64,000 bases of DNA from Spirochaetae bacterium HGW-Spirochaetae-4 (GCA_002839335.1 PGXU01000004.1:32476-96475), one strand, 5' to 3'. Counted from the first letter of the stretch, positions 8,150 to 16,465 are shown. Made by a program: numbers and translations. The notes: a model not told the origin generated them from the letters alone.

Positions 8150-9421
8150 ATGACTGGAATAGAGAAATTACGGGCAGCGGTCCGATTCGATATGGTGCGC
8201 AAGCCTGTCAGGCAACGTGGATATCTACGTCCTTTGACTTGGATTCTGAGTTATCCGGCAGTCTGGAAACATCGGTTGGCAGTCACAAAAAGGAACATGG
8301 ATGGTCTGAAACCTCCCTATCTGCTGTTGTGTACCCATCACGCATTCATGGATTTCAAGGTCACCACCGCTGCGATCTTCCCCCATCGTGCCAACTATGT
8401 GGTGGCAATCGATGGGTTTATTGGTCGTGAATGGCTGTTGCGACAAGCCGGAGGCATTTGCAAGCGGAAATTCACCAATGATATCCAACTCATCCGCCAG
8501 ATCAGACATGTCATTGTAAAGCAGGGCGATATCCTGGCCTTGTATCCCGAAGCCCGCTATTCCTTGATTGGTACCAACGCGGTACTTCCCGATTCATTGG
8601 GCAAGATGGTCAAACTGCTGGGAGTTCCCGTGGTAATGCTGAACATGCATGGGAACTACCTGAACAGTCCCTGCTGGAATCTTACCGAGCGGGGGAATCG
8701 GCTGGCTGCCGACCTGACACAAATCTTGACCGTCGAGGACTTGAAGGGCAGCACGGTAGCCGAGATCAACGAACGGATAGGAGAAGCGTTCTCCTACGAC
8801 GAGTATGCGTGGCAGAAGGATCAGGGGATCGTCATAGACTATCCGAAACGGGCCGAGGGACTGCACAAGGTCCTCTACCAATGTCCCCATTGCCTCACCG
8901 AATACCGCATGACCAGCCATGGTGCCCACATCTCATGCACAGCGTGCAGCAAGAGTTGGGAAATGACGGAGCTCGGTGAATTGCGGGCGGTCCAGAAAGC
9001 GGATGACGAGCAGACGTTGCATACGGAATTCACCCATATTCCCGATTGGTACGAGTTCGAGCGCGGCAATGTACGCGCCGAAGTGGAGAGCGGAACCTAT
9101 CGGCTTCAAGTTGAAGCCACTGTGGACGCGCTGCCCAACGCAAAACGGTACATCAGGCTCGGGACCGCTGCACTTTCGCATTCGATGGATGGCTTTGTAT
9201 TGGATGGAGTGTTCGATGGGGAACCGTTCCGGTTGGAAAAACCGGTCGCATCCATGTATTCCTGCCATATCGAGTATGACTATTTCGGTAGGGGTGATTG
9301 CATCGATCTGTCGACCTTGGAGGACACCTACTATATCTATCCGCATGGGAGCGAATTCTCGGTGACAAAAATGGCTTTGGCTACCGAAGAGTTGTTCTAT
9401 GCGCAGAAGCGCAACGGTTAG
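8150..9421 (+). CDS. PlsC-like acyltransferase with C-terminal zinc ribbon
   Basis: A 423-residue protein. Residues about 60-220 form a PlsC/LPLAT acyltransferase domain: the catalytic HX4D motif is HHAFMD and the acyl-acceptor motif is represented by YPEARYS in place of EGTRS. Such enzymes put an acyl chain on lysophosphatidate or related lipids at the inner membrane. After the domain a CPHC-N15-CTAC pair (near residues 245-270) forms a zinc ribbon, and the last ~140 residues resemble no family known to me. The start at 8150 is favoured by GGGGG nine bases upstream; a GTG at 8132 is the alternative. It ends four bases inside the converging XRE gene. Confidence 0.82.
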   Translation: MTGIEKLRAAVRFDMVRKPVRQRGYLRPLTWILSYPAVWKHRLAVTKRNMDGLKPPYLLLCTHHAFMDFKVTTAAIFPHRANYVVAIDGFIGREWLLRQAGGICKRKFTNDIQLIRQIRHVIVKQGDILALYPEARYSLIGTNAVLPDSLGKMVKLLGVPVVMLNMHGNYLNSPCWNLTERGNRLAADLTQILTVEDLKGSTVAEINERIGEAFSYDEYAWQKDQGIVIDYPKRAEGLHKVLYQCPHCLTEYRMTSHGAHISCTACSKSWEMTELGELRAVQKADDEQTLHTEFTHIPDWYEFERGNVRAEVESGTYRLQVEATVDALPNAKRYIRLGTAALSHSMDGFVLDGVFDGEPFRLEKPVASMYSCHIEYDYFGRGDCIDLSTLEDTYYIYPHGSEFSVTKMALATEELFYAQKRNG

Positions 9422-9678
9422 TGTTCCTTGCGGTTCGACTCCGGGACCTGGGTAATCACCGCATCCACCGCAACCGGCGATTCAATCATGGCAATGAATT
9501 CGGCGAGGGTCATGTCAAGCGCCGTACTCATCCGTTCCACCGTATGCAGTGTAGGACTGTGGGTACCATGCAGTATCTTGTACAGATGGGACCGGGCAAT
9601 GCCGATATCTCGTGCGAATTGTGCAATAGGGTAGTTGTTTGCTTTCAAATATTGGTGTAAGGCTTGTTCTATTTGCAT
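9418..9678 (-). CDS. XRE-family helix-turn-helix regulator
   Basis: An 86-residue single-domain DNA-binding protein. The helix-turn-helix spans about residues 6-60 (ALHQYLKANNYPIAQFARDIGIARSHLYKILHG is the core, ending HTVERMSTALDMTLAEFI); the last ~20 residues are a tail without a sensing domain. Cro/C1-type regulators of this size often control their own promoter or an adjacent gene. No phage or toxin gene lies next to it. The start at 9678 has no ribosome binding site, while a perfect inverted repeat and a -10-like hexamer sit just upstream, so the transcript may be leaderless and autorepressed. Its stop overlaps the converging acyltransferase stop by four bases. Confidence 0.85.
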   Translation of the reverse strand: MQIEQALHQYLKANNYPIAQFARDIGIARSHLYKILHGTHSPTLHTVERMSTALDMTLAEFIAMIESPVAVDAVITQVPESNRKEH

Positions 9679-9684
9679 ATAACA

Positions 9685-9709
9685 ATGATATCACAATTAT
9701 CTTGTGATA
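9685..9709 (-). promoter_or_regulatory. Probable XRE operator and -10 element
   Basis: TATCACAA-TTATC-TTGTGATA (9689-9709) is a perfect 8-bp inverted repeat with a 5-base spacer. In minus-strand sense its proximal arm contains TATCAT (9685-9690), six bases before the ATG at 9678. A repressor bound here would cover the promoter. No good -35 was found. Confidence 0.7.
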
Positions 9710-9773
9710 AAAGATTACCATAGTATCCAATGAGGAATAAAGTCGGGCAGAGCCATTGCCGATTGGTATAAGA

Positions 9774-10160
9774 CTATTTTCCCAACGCCGATTCGTCTAT
9801 CTCCGCATCCACTGCCGCACGGCTGATGGCGTCGATGCCACTAAAACATCCCTGTTTGGTGGCGTACCCTTCTTCTGCCATGGCGATATTCTGCCCATTC
9901 GATGCGAGCAACCGATAACGGAATTGGTTCGCATTGTCAAGATAGACTTCATATTTGGGGAATTTCTTCTTTTCGACTTTCTGTAAGGTCTGGTCTTCCA
10001 CGGCGGCTGTCGCGTTCTTTTTGATCGCCTCAATTCCATCCTTGCAGTTGCGGAGGCTGGCGTAGTTTTGGCTGGTAAGGACGGTCTGATAGTTGGCCGC
10101 CTGGAGACTGAAACGGAAGAACCCTTTTGGGGTCTTGGAAATGATAAATTTTCCCGGCAT
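9774..10160 (-). CDS. DUF1508 (YegP-like) protein, two tandem repeats
   Basis: A 128-residue soluble protein made of two DUF1508 repeats of about 55 residues. Repeat 1 is GKFIISKTPKGFFRFSLQAA with SLRNCKDGIEAIKKNA; repeat 2 is KYEVYLDNANQFRYRLLAS with TKQGCFSGIDAISRAA. The family (E. coli YegP) has no established biochemical role. AAAGGAG nine bases before the ATG supports the start. It is a single gene; the terminator of the aldolase gene lies just upstream in the same orientation, so it must have its own promoter between 10161 and 10215, which is AT-rich but has no clear hexamers. Confidence 0.9.
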   Translation of the reverse strand: MPGKFIISKTPKGFFRFSLQAANYQTVLTSQNYASLRNCKDGIEAIKKNATAAVEDQTLQKVEKKKFPKYEVYLDNANQFRYRLLASNGQNIAMAEEGYATKQGCFSGIDAISRAAVDAEIDESALGK

Positions 10161-10218
10161 AATCGACTCCTTTAAATATGTATATTACCAGTATATACCT
10201 AAAAACATGAAAAGGATA

Positions 10219-10249
10219 TAAAAAACCACGGAGTACAAATACCCCGTGG
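10219..10249 (-). terminator. Rho-independent terminator of the KDPG aldolase gene
   Basis: On the minus strand a CCACGG stem, a 12-base loop and a CCGTGG stem are followed directly by six T residues. It lies 26 bases after the aldolase stop codon. Confidence 0.85.
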
Positions 10250-10259
10250 CCGATACTGT

Positions 10260-10279
10260 GGGTATTGATACCTTTCATT
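10260..10279. repeat. 20-base repeat, copy 1
   Basis: GGGTATTGATACCTTTCATT is identical to 53324-53343. In both places it overlaps or follows the stop codon of a minus-strand gene and is followed by terminator hairpins. It contains a short inverted repeat, GGTAT-TG-ATACC. Confidence 0.8.
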
Positions 10280-11237
10280 TTGCCCGAAGCAAATGGAGGG
10301 CGAAGCCCCCGACTTCATCCTTGAGGTAGATAACGGTAAGTCGGCCCTTCGCATCCCTTCTTCCCGTGGCTTCATCGGCCTCGACCCCGAAGTTCTTCAA
10401 ATATTCCAATGCCCGCTCGATATCCCATGTGCGTATGCCGATATGTCCATGAGTCCCAAGGAACGGCTGTTTCATGATTTCGATATGTTCGCTGGCGAAG
10501 AAGGAAGTGGTACCCTCGGTCACCGGCTGCAAGAATACACCCAACGCCATGGTTATGTTGCTTGCCTCCTCCGTATCCGAAGGATTTACTCCCATGTGTG
10601 CGAAGGAGAATCCATGGACAGCCGCCACCGCTTCCCGACTCAAGCGGGTGATCTCGTCCCACCGACCCTGGTTTATCAAGTCCGATTTCACCATCCAGCT
10701 ACCGCCACAGGCGACGATATAGGGTTTGCGTATGTAGGAAGCGAGGTTGTGCATGCCGATTCCACCGGTTGGCATGAAGCTGAGCGTGGGAAATGGACCG
10801 CTCAAGGCATCGAGCATGTCCACGCCTCCGGATGCTTCTGCAGGAAAGAATTTGAGCACCGAAAGGCCCCGTCGCATGGCCGATTGGATTTCCGACGGGT
10901 TGTTCACACCGGGGTAGATCGTGACATTCCGCTGGAGGCAGTATTCGACCACATCGTCGCTGTATCCGGGTGATACAATGAATTTTGCTCCGGCATCGAT
11001 TGCCCTCCGGGCGGCCTCCACCGACGTGATGGTACCTGCTCCGACCAGGAGTTGGGGCAATTGCGAACTGAGTATCCGGATACCCTCTTCTCCGGCGGCT
11101 GTCCTGAATGTGATCTCGGCGACCGGTAGGCCACCGGCCAGCAACGCCTTGCCCAGTGGGAGGGCTTGATCGGGGGAATCGATCTTGATAACGGGCACGA
11201 TACCGATGTTCCGTATTGTTTCATGCATGTCTGCCAT
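10275..11237 (-). CDS. KHG/KDPG aldolase with C-terminal VOC-like domain
   Basis: A 320-residue enzyme. The first ~205 residues are a class I aldolase of the Eda family: catalytic glutamate in EITFRT, the Schiff-base lysine in LKFFPAEASGG and the phosphate-binding PTGGI. It cleaves 2-keto-3-deoxy-6-phosphogluconate to pyruvate and glyceraldehyde 3-phosphate. A C-terminal extension of ~110 residues (from SNITMALGVFLQPV) resembles a glyoxalase/VOC fold, including HGHIGIRTWDIERALEYL. This longer form occurs in other anaerobes, but the role of the extension is unknown to me. The start at 11237 follows AAGGAAGG; the frame reads open for 140 codons upstream across the kinase promoter and is not used. 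It is divergent from KDG kinase and completes the uronate route. Confidence 0.9.
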   Translation of the reverse strand: MADMHETIRNIGIVPVIKIDSPDQALPLGKALLAGGLPVAEITFRTAAGEEGIRILSSQLPQLLVGAGTITSVEAARRAIDAGAKFIVSPGYSDDVVEYCLQRNVTIYPGVNNPSEIQSAMRRGLSVLKFFPAEASGGVDMLDALSGPFPTLSFMPTGGIGMHNLASYIRKPYIVACGGSWMVKSDLINQGRWDEITRLSREAVAAVHGFSFAHMGVNPSDTEEASNITMALGVFLQPVTEGTTSFFASEHIEIMKQPFLGTHGHIGIRTWDIERALEYLKNFGVEADEATGRRDAKGRLTVIYLKDEVGGFALHLLRAK

Positions 11238-11286
11238 GGGGACCTTCCTTGCGATGATCGTCGGGACCATCGGGTGTGATGCGGAA

Positions 11287-11360
11287 AGTATAGCACCGGC
11301 CTTTGAAAAATGGAACAATATTCCGAAAAACATTGACCTTTTGGTGTCCAGTGGTATAAT
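11287..11360. promoter_or_regulatory. Divergent aldolase/kinase promoters with an IclR-like box
   Basis: Plus strand: TTGACC (11333-11338) and TATAAT (11355-11360), 16 bases apart, for the kinase. Minus strand: TATACT (11287-11292) is a -10 for the aldolase with a weak TTCCAT at 17 bases. Between them TGGAACAATATTCCG (11311-11325) is an imperfect palindrome resembling the IclR-type operator TGGAA-N5-TTCCA. It overlaps the weak minus-strand -35 and lies just upstream of the plus-strand one. Confidence 0.6.
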
Positions 11361-11391
11361 CAGGGCATCACGAAACTTGAGGATGGAATCC

Positions 11392-12420
11392 ATGAAACAG
11401 ATCGTTACCTTCGGAGAAGTCATGCTCCGCCTGAAATCACCACAGAACGAGCGGTTCTTCCAATCCCCGTACCTGGAAGCAACGTTTGGAGGTGGGGAAG
11501 CCAATGTCGCCGTATCGTTGAACCTGTTGGGTGACAAAGCCAGTTTCGTTACCGCCTTGCCCAGGAATGCGATCGGGGACTCGGCTATTTCCGAATTGCG
11601 TCGCCATGGTGTCGATACATCGAAGATTGTCCGCACGAAGGAAGGGCGGGTCGGCACCTATTTCCTGGAGACCGGAGCGAACCAGCGCCCATCGAAAGTA
11701 GTATACGACCGGGAAGGTGCGGCGATAGCCTTGGCCAAGCCGGGCGACTTCAACTGGAAGGAACTCTTTTCCGATGTCGATTGGTTCCATATCACCGGAA
11801 TAACACCGGCACTCTCCCAATCGGCCGCGGACTGTGCGCTGTCGGCTGTCCAGACGGCCAGGGAAATGGGTATCACCGTTTCGATAGATTTGAATTATCG
11901 GAAGAAACTGTGGAATTATGGCAAGCAGGCCCCTGAAGTGATGCGCCGATTGGCCGCCTTTGCCGATCTGGTGGTCGCCAATGAAGAGGATATCCAGAAG
12001 TGTCTCGGTATAGAAGCAGATGTCGATGTGACCAAGGGAGAACTATCGGATTCCGTATACGAACAGCTCGCCAATAAGGTGAGGTCCCAATTCCCTTCCA
12101 TCAGCCGGGTCGCCATAACGTTGCGCGAAAGCATTAGTGCCGATAGGAACGGATGGAGGGCGGTACTGTTGGGCAAGGATGGTTTCCACTCGTCTCCGAG
12201 ATATGCCATCGACGATATTGTCGACCGGGTGGGGGGAGGCGATTCGTTCTCCGCCGGAATCATCTATGGATTGCGCCATATGGAGGAGGCGGGCGCCCTT
12301 CGGTTCGCTGTCGCGGCTTCATGCCTGAAGCACAGCATTATCGGTGATTTCAATCTGACGACCCGCGAAGAGGTCGAGGCTTTGATGAAGGGTGACGGCT
12401 CCGGAAGGGTTCAGCGTTAG
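11392..12420 (+). CDS. kdgK: 2-keto-3-deoxygluconate kinase (PfkB family)
   Basis: A 342-residue sugar kinase of the ribokinase/PfkB fold. It begins MKQIVTFGEVMLRL, has the GGGEANVAVSLNLLG substrate-binding region near residue 35, the ATP-binding DRVGGGDSFSAGI motif near residue 285 (catalytic Asp in the GGGDSF loop) and SIDLNYRKKLW, all typical of KDG kinases. It phosphorylates KDG to KDPG, the substrate of the divergent aldolase. The ATG at 11392 has GAGGATGGA upstream; an in-frame ATG three codons earlier is possible. It converges with the IclR gene, with only 38 bases between stops. The IclR-like box upstream links it to the regulator at 12459-13259. Confidence 0.9.
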   Translation: MKQIVTFGEVMLRLKSPQNERFFQSPYLEATFGGGEANVAVSLNLLGDKASFVTALPRNAIGDSAISELRRHGVDTSKIVRTKEGRVGTYFLETGANQRPSKVVYDREGAAIALAKPGDFNWKELFSDVDWFHITGITPALSQSAADCALSAVQTAREMGITVSIDLNYRKKLWNYGKQAPEVMRRLAAFADLVVANEEDIQKCLGIEADVDVTKGELSDSVYEQLANKVRSQFPSISRVAITLRESISADRNGWRAVLLGKDGFHSSPRYAIDDIVDRVGGGDSFSAGIIYGLRHMEEAGALRFAVAASCLKHSIIGDFNLTTREEVEALMKGDGSGRVQR

Positions 12421-12458
12421 AGGTTTGTGAAGTGTATCCAGGTATCTGAGCTGACAGA

Positions 12459-13259
12459 TCACCAATACCCCAAGAGTCTCGAGATAGCCTGGGCACTCTC
12501 TTTGATAGCTTTGATGTAGAGTGCCCGTTTGCTTTCGTCGAAACGGAATAGGGGCCACGAGACCGACAATCCTGCGACTACCGCCGAAGTGTGGTCCCGT
12601 ACCGGGGCCGCGATGCAACGTACGCCTTCCTCATGTTCCTGCAAATCCTCGGCGAACCCCTGTTCGCGGATGCGTTGGAGTTCAGTCGACAGTTCCTTGC
12701 GGGACGTGATCGTCCCGCTGGTGAATGGCACCAATTCGAGGGAGTCTATCAGACTCCCGGCGTCTTCGGTTTCCATTCCCGCCAGCAGGGTCTTTCCGAT
12801 CGCGGTGCAGTAGAGTGGAATACGTTTGCCGACCCGCGAGTACATGCGGATAGTGTATTTCGACTCGATCTTGACGACATACATGGCCATATCCTCATCA
12901 AGGACTCCCATGTGGACAGTCTCTCCCAATTGTGTTCCCAAGGCTTCGGCGATCGGTCGGGCATCCTGCGCGATATCCATGTGGGCCAATCCCTTGGCCC
13001 CGATACTGAACATGCGCAAGGTCAACGAATACTGGTCGTTTTCATCGCGGTACACGTATCCCAAATCCACCAATGTCGCGAGAAATCGATGCAATGTGGG
13101 TTTCGGCAGCGCGGTTTCCCGGGCCAGTCGCTCGAGATTGATCTTCTTGTGTCCTGCCAGCCGCTCGAGTATTCCGAGTGTTCGTACCGCAGAACTCAAA
13201 TTGTTGGATCCTGCCCGAAACGTGGCCCGATCGCCGTTGTCATTCACAAAGGGCTCCAT
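12459..13259 (-). CDS. IclR-family transcriptional regulator, KdgR-like
   Basis: A 266-residue regulator with an N-terminal winged helix (residues ~20-80, SAVRTLGILERLAGHKKINL then PKPTLHRFLATLVDLGYV) and a C-terminal IclR effector domain (~95-260) with VGKRIPLYCTAIGKTLLAG and the EEGVRCIAAPVRD block. It is the last gene of an operon with altronate dehydratase and uronate isomerase. Its ATG shares a base with the isomerase stop (TGATG). Regulators of this family next to uronate genes usually sense KDG or a uronate; it is the natural candidate to bind the box at 11311-11325. The start at 13259 is chosen over a TTG one codon upstream. Confidence 0.92.
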   Translation of the reverse strand: MEPFVNDNGDRATFRAGSNNLSSAVRTLGILERLAGHKKINLERLARETALPKPTLHRFLATLVDLGYVYRDENDQYSLTLRMFSIGAKGLAHMDIAQDARPIAEALGTQLGETVHMGVLDEDMAMYVVKIESKYTIRMYSRVGKRIPLYCTAIGKTLLAGMETEDAGSLIDSLELVPFTSGTITSRKELSTELQRIREQGFAEDLQEHEEGVRCIAAPVRDHTSAVVAGLSVSWPLFRFDESKRALYIKAIKESAQAISRLLGYW

Positions 13260-14668
13260 CAAGCGAAATATCGTTGGGCATTGCGGAAACTGATATCGCG
13301 GACAATAGTGTCCAACAATACCGGGTCCGCGGGTATCTCTCCATCCTCAACCCAAGTTCCCAGGATATTGCAGAGTATCCTGCGGAAATATTCATGGCGT
13401 GGATACGACAGGAAGCTGCGTGAATCGGTAAGCATGCCGATGAACCGGGGAAGGGATCCGAGGTTCGCCAGGATCTTCATCTGGTCCGCCATACCATCCT
13501 TGTGGTCGAGGAACCACCATGAGGAACCCAACTGGATCTTTCCAGGAATCCCATCGCCCTGGAAGGCTCCCATAATGGAGCCCATTACATAGAAATCCTT
13601 GGGATTCAGGGTATACAGGACAGTTTTCGGCAATGCCTGTTCGGATTCCAATGCTCCGAGGAAACCAGCGAGCTTTTCGGCAAGAGGCAGGTCGTGTGCG
13701 GCATCGAAGCCGGTATCGGGCCCCAGCGTCTTGAATTTGGGACCGTTCAGGTTCCGTATGGAATTGAGGTGCAGCTGCATGACCACCCCGTGTCGTGCAT
13801 AGGCTTTGCCAAGGAACACCATCACAAAGGTCTGGTATGCGTCGATTTCGGAAGGGGTCAGTACTTTGCCCGCCAAGGCCTTCTGGAAAATGGCTTCCAC
13901 TTCGGCATCGGTCGCCTTGGTGTAGGGAACCATGGGAATGCCATGGTCGCTGGCTTTGCATCCCCGCTCCACAAAGAAGGAGAGGCGTTTGTCCAAAGCT
14001 TCGCAGACATCCTTGGCCGACTTGATATCCAAACCCGCGGCAGCTCCCAATCTCCCGATATAGCTGGCGAAACCCGGGGCTTGCAGAAGCACCGCCTTGT
14101 CAGGCCTGAAGGAAGGCATCACCTTCGTTTCGATTGGTCCGATTGCCGCCTTGCCTGTGTTGATCGCATGGTGTACCACCAGGTCGTCGGCCGGATCGTC
14201 GGTTGTTCCGACAGCATCGACCTTGAATTTTGTGAATATGCCCGAAACCGACAAGTCGTCGGTCGCAAGCATGTCCTTAGTCCTGTCCCAAATGGATTTG
14301 GCACTCAGTTCATTGAACGGTTCGACGATTCCGAAGTAGCGCTGCAATTCGAGGTGGCTCCAATGGTACAATGGGTTTCCCAAAAGCTGGGGCATGGTCT
14401 TGGCCCACGCCATGAGCTTGTCGAACGGGTCGGCATCGCCAGTGATGTACTGTTCTTCTATTCCTACTGTCCTCATGGCCCGCCATTTGTAGTGGTCCCC
14501 ACCGAGCCAGATGTCGGTCAAGTCCGCGAACTTCTTGTTCTCCGCGATCTGCTGGGGAATGAGGTGGCAGTGGTAATCGAGGATCGGTTCTTTCGCCGCA
14601 CTCGTATGATATAATTCTCTCGCCGTCTCGTTGTCCAAAAGGAAATCCGGACCCATGAAAGGTTTCAT
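13259..14668 (-). CDS. uxaC: Uronate isomerase
   Basis: A 469-residue enzyme of the amidohydrolase superfamily, the expected length. The metal-binding start DYHCHLIPQQIAENKKF gives the HxH pair near residue 32, and DSRSFLSYPRHEYFRRILCN near the C-terminus is the family signature. It interconverts D-glucuronate/fructuronate and D-galacturonate/tagaturonate in the cytoplasm, the first step of uronate breakdown. Its start overlaps the altronate dehydratase stop by four bases (ATGA). The two oxidoreductases that would link it to dehydratase steps (UxaB/UxuB) and mannonate dehydratase are not in this window. Confidence 0.95.
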   Translation of the reverse strand: MKPFMGPDFLLDNETARELYHTSAAKEPILDYHCHLIPQQIAENKKFADLTDIWLGGDHYKWRAMRTVGIEEQYITGDADPFDKLMAWAKTMPQLLGNPLYHWSHLELQRYFGIVEPFNELSAKSIWDRTKDMLATDDLSVSGIFTKFKVDAVGTTDDPADDLVVHHAINTGKAAIGPIETKVMPSFRPDKAVLLQAPGFASYIGRLGAAAGLDIKSAKDVCEALDKRLSFFVERGCKASDHGIPMVPYTKATDAEVEAIFQKALAGKVLTPSEIDAYQTFVMVFLGKAYARHGVVMQLHLNSIRNLNGPKFKTLGPDTGFDAAHDLPLAEKLAGFLGALESEQALPKTVLYTLNPKDFYVMGSIMGAFQGDGIPGKIQLGSSWWFLDHKDGMADQMKILANLGSLPRFIGMLTDSRSFLSYPRHEYFRRILCNILGTWVEDGEIPADPVLLDTIVRDISFRNAQRYFA

Positions 14669-16173
14669 AATGTTACTCCATCTTTGAATATCGCGATCTC
14701 ACGGTAACCGTTGATCTCGTGTTTCGCCTTGACTGTGCCCGAGGCCACCGCAAGGACAAATTCCTTGAATTCATTGAACACCACGAGCGGGTCGGATTTC
14801 AAGCCTTTTCCTGCATCGAAATCGATCCACCCCGTCTTTCTCCGTGCCAATTCGGAGTTCGACGAGACTTTGATTGTGGGGACGGCGGATCCGAGGGGAG
14901 TTCCCCGTCCGGTGGTGAACAATATGATGTGGGCGCCCGCCGCAGCCAGGGCAGTGGAGGAGACCATATCGTTGCCAGGACCCTCAAGGATTACCAAACC
15001 CGGTTTCCGTACCCTGCTTCCGTAGGGGATGACGTCGACAATGGGAGAGGTCCCCCCTTTCCTGACACATCCCAGCGACTTTTCCTCCAATGTGGTGATC
15101 CCCCCATCCTTGTTTCCCGGAGAGGGATTCTCATAGACCTGTTGTCCATGGGAGATGAAGTAGGACTTGAAATCATCGATGGCATCGGTGAACTTCTTGG
15201 ACACTTCCGGATCGTAACACCGGTCGAGCATCGGTTGCTCGGCTCCGAACATTTCGGGAATCTCCGTGAGGATGGCAGTTCCACCGCCAGCAGTCAAATA
15301 ATCGCTGAATGTGCCCAACAAGGGATTGGCGGTGATGCCGGATAGACCATCCGATCCACCGCATTTCAATCCGACCACCAGGCGTCCGATATCCACTGGG
15401 ACCCGTGTGCACCCGGCTCCCCTTCGGGCAAGTCGGGAGAGTAGTGCCTTGCCTTCCGCTATCTCGTCATCGGCTTCCTGGGCGAGGAGGAATTGTACCC
15501 GTTCGGCGTCGTACGGACCCAGTTGTCGCATGAACGATGCAATGGTGTTGTTCTCGCATCCGAGACCGACCACAAGGACCCCAACGGCATTCGGATGATG
15601 GACGAGGTCCGCGAGTATCGCCTGGGTATGGTGCAGGTCATCACCCAGTTGCGAGCATCCGTAGGGGTGTTCCCAGGCATAAACGCCGTCTATACCCTTC
15701 CATTCGCCTTCGGATACTTTGTCTTCACCCCATCGGGCAAGGGCAGCGACGGCCTTGTTGATGCATCCGACAGTCGGAATTATCCACAGTTCATTTCTGA
15801 TTCCTATGCTCCCATTGTCGCGTTCAAAGGCATCGAACAGGATGTGTTTGTCCGATTCCCGCTTTCCAGGCATGGCTGCCGTGCTTCTTCTGAGGACCGG
15901 GTTCGATGTGGCCAGGGACGTCTTGAGGTTATGGGAATGGACCCAACTGCCAATTTGGATCTCTTCTATGGCGGTACCGATGGGAGATCCGTATTTGACG
16001 ACATTGTCGCCTATGGCGTGGGACCGGATGGCTATCTTGTGCCCTTGCGGAATATGTTCCGCGATGGTCAGCTTGCGATTGTCGATCGATAGTGCGATTC
16101 CGGCTGGCAGTGGTTTGAGTGCGACCGCAACCGTATCATGGTTGTCTATGAGTAGGAAATCTTGTGTAATCAT
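14665..16173 (-). CDS. uxaA: Altronate dehydratase, full length
   Basis: A 502-residue protein with the two parts of the UxaA family: an N-terminal SAF domain (~residues 1-100) and the C-terminal catalytic domain with VGCINKAVAALAR, HPYGCSQLGDD, GLGCENN and LKCGGSDGLSG, whose cysteines and histidines hold the metal centre. It dehydrates D-altronate to 2-keto-3-deoxygluconate, the substrate of the kinase at 11392. The open frame continues 49 codons upstream, but the start at 16173 matches the family N-terminus and lies five bases from a good -10 hexamer, with no ribosome binding site. First gene of uxaA-uxaC-iclR. Confidence 0.95.
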   Translation of the reverse strand: MITQDFLLIDNHDTVAVALKPLPAGIALSIDNRKLTIAEHIPQGHKIAIRSHAIGDNVVKYGSPIGTAIEEIQIGSWVHSHNLKTSLATSNPVLRRSTAAMPGKRESDKHILFDAFERDNGSIGIRNELWIIPTVGCINKAVAALARWGEDKVSEGEWKGIDGVYAWEHPYGCSQLGDDLHHTQAILADLVHHPNAVGVLVVGLGCENNTIASFMRQLGPYDAERVQFLLAQEADDEIAEGKALLSRLARRGAGCTRVPVDIGRLVVGLKCGGSDGLSGITANPLLGTFSDYLTAGGGTAILTEIPEMFGAEQPMLDRCYDPEVSKKFTDAIDDFKSYFISHGQQVYENPSPGNKDGGITTLEEKSLGCVRKGGTSPIVDVIPYGSRVRKPGLVILEGPGNDMVSSTALAAAGAHIILFTTGRGTPLGSAVPTIKVSSNSELARRKTGWIDFDAGKGLKSDPLVVFNEFKEFVLAVASGTVKAKHEINGYREIAIFKDGVTL

Positions 16174-16178
16174 GCGAT

Positions 16179-16208
16179 ATGATAGGCGTGTCGGCGAGGC
16201 CCTGTCAA
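16179..16208 (-). promoter_or_regulatory. Promoter predicting a leaderless uxaA operon transcript
   Basis: On the minus strand TTGACA (16203-16208) and TATCAT (16179-16184) are 18 bases apart; the ATG at 16173 follows after five bases. There is no Shine-Dalgarno sequence. No clear copy of the IclR-like box was seen here. Confidence 0.65.
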
Positions 16209-16262
16209 TCGAATTGGGACCTTTCCTCCGCTTGAAACGACGCAAGTGGTACGGAGTGTGGG

Positions 16263-16290
16263 TTGCATCTTGGTAAAAATCTGCTACAAT
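16263..16290 (+). promoter_or_regulatory. Candidate promoter upstream of the oxoamine synthase gene
   Basis: TTGCAT (16263-16268) and TACAAT (16285-16290) with a 16-base spacer lie 175 bases before the ATG at 16466. A second AT-rich stretch with TATATT near 16393 is an alternative -10 without a matching -35. The long 5' leader shows no recognised riboswitch. Confidence 0.4.
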
Positions 16291-16465
16291 TTCTACCAGT
16301 CGTGCAATGGGCTTCACCAAGCTGGACCCATGGGTTGAAAATCATACGGTTGCACTGGATTTGTCATGGAATTGCTTTTTTTGACGGTATGTTATATTGT
16401 GTCAAGCCAATGATTAGTCTACAGTATTTTCAATTGCACAGCATTTTGGAACGAAGGAGAACACC

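Noticed and set aside
12421..12458. Terminator between kdgK and the IclR gene
   Set aside because: No stem-loop with a T-run could be drawn in the 38 bases between the stops.
16291..16465. Riboswitch in the long leader of the oxoamine synthase gene
   Set aside because: No conserved riboswitch core (e.g. PLP, TPP, cobalamin or SAM types) or terminator/antiterminator pair could be recognised.
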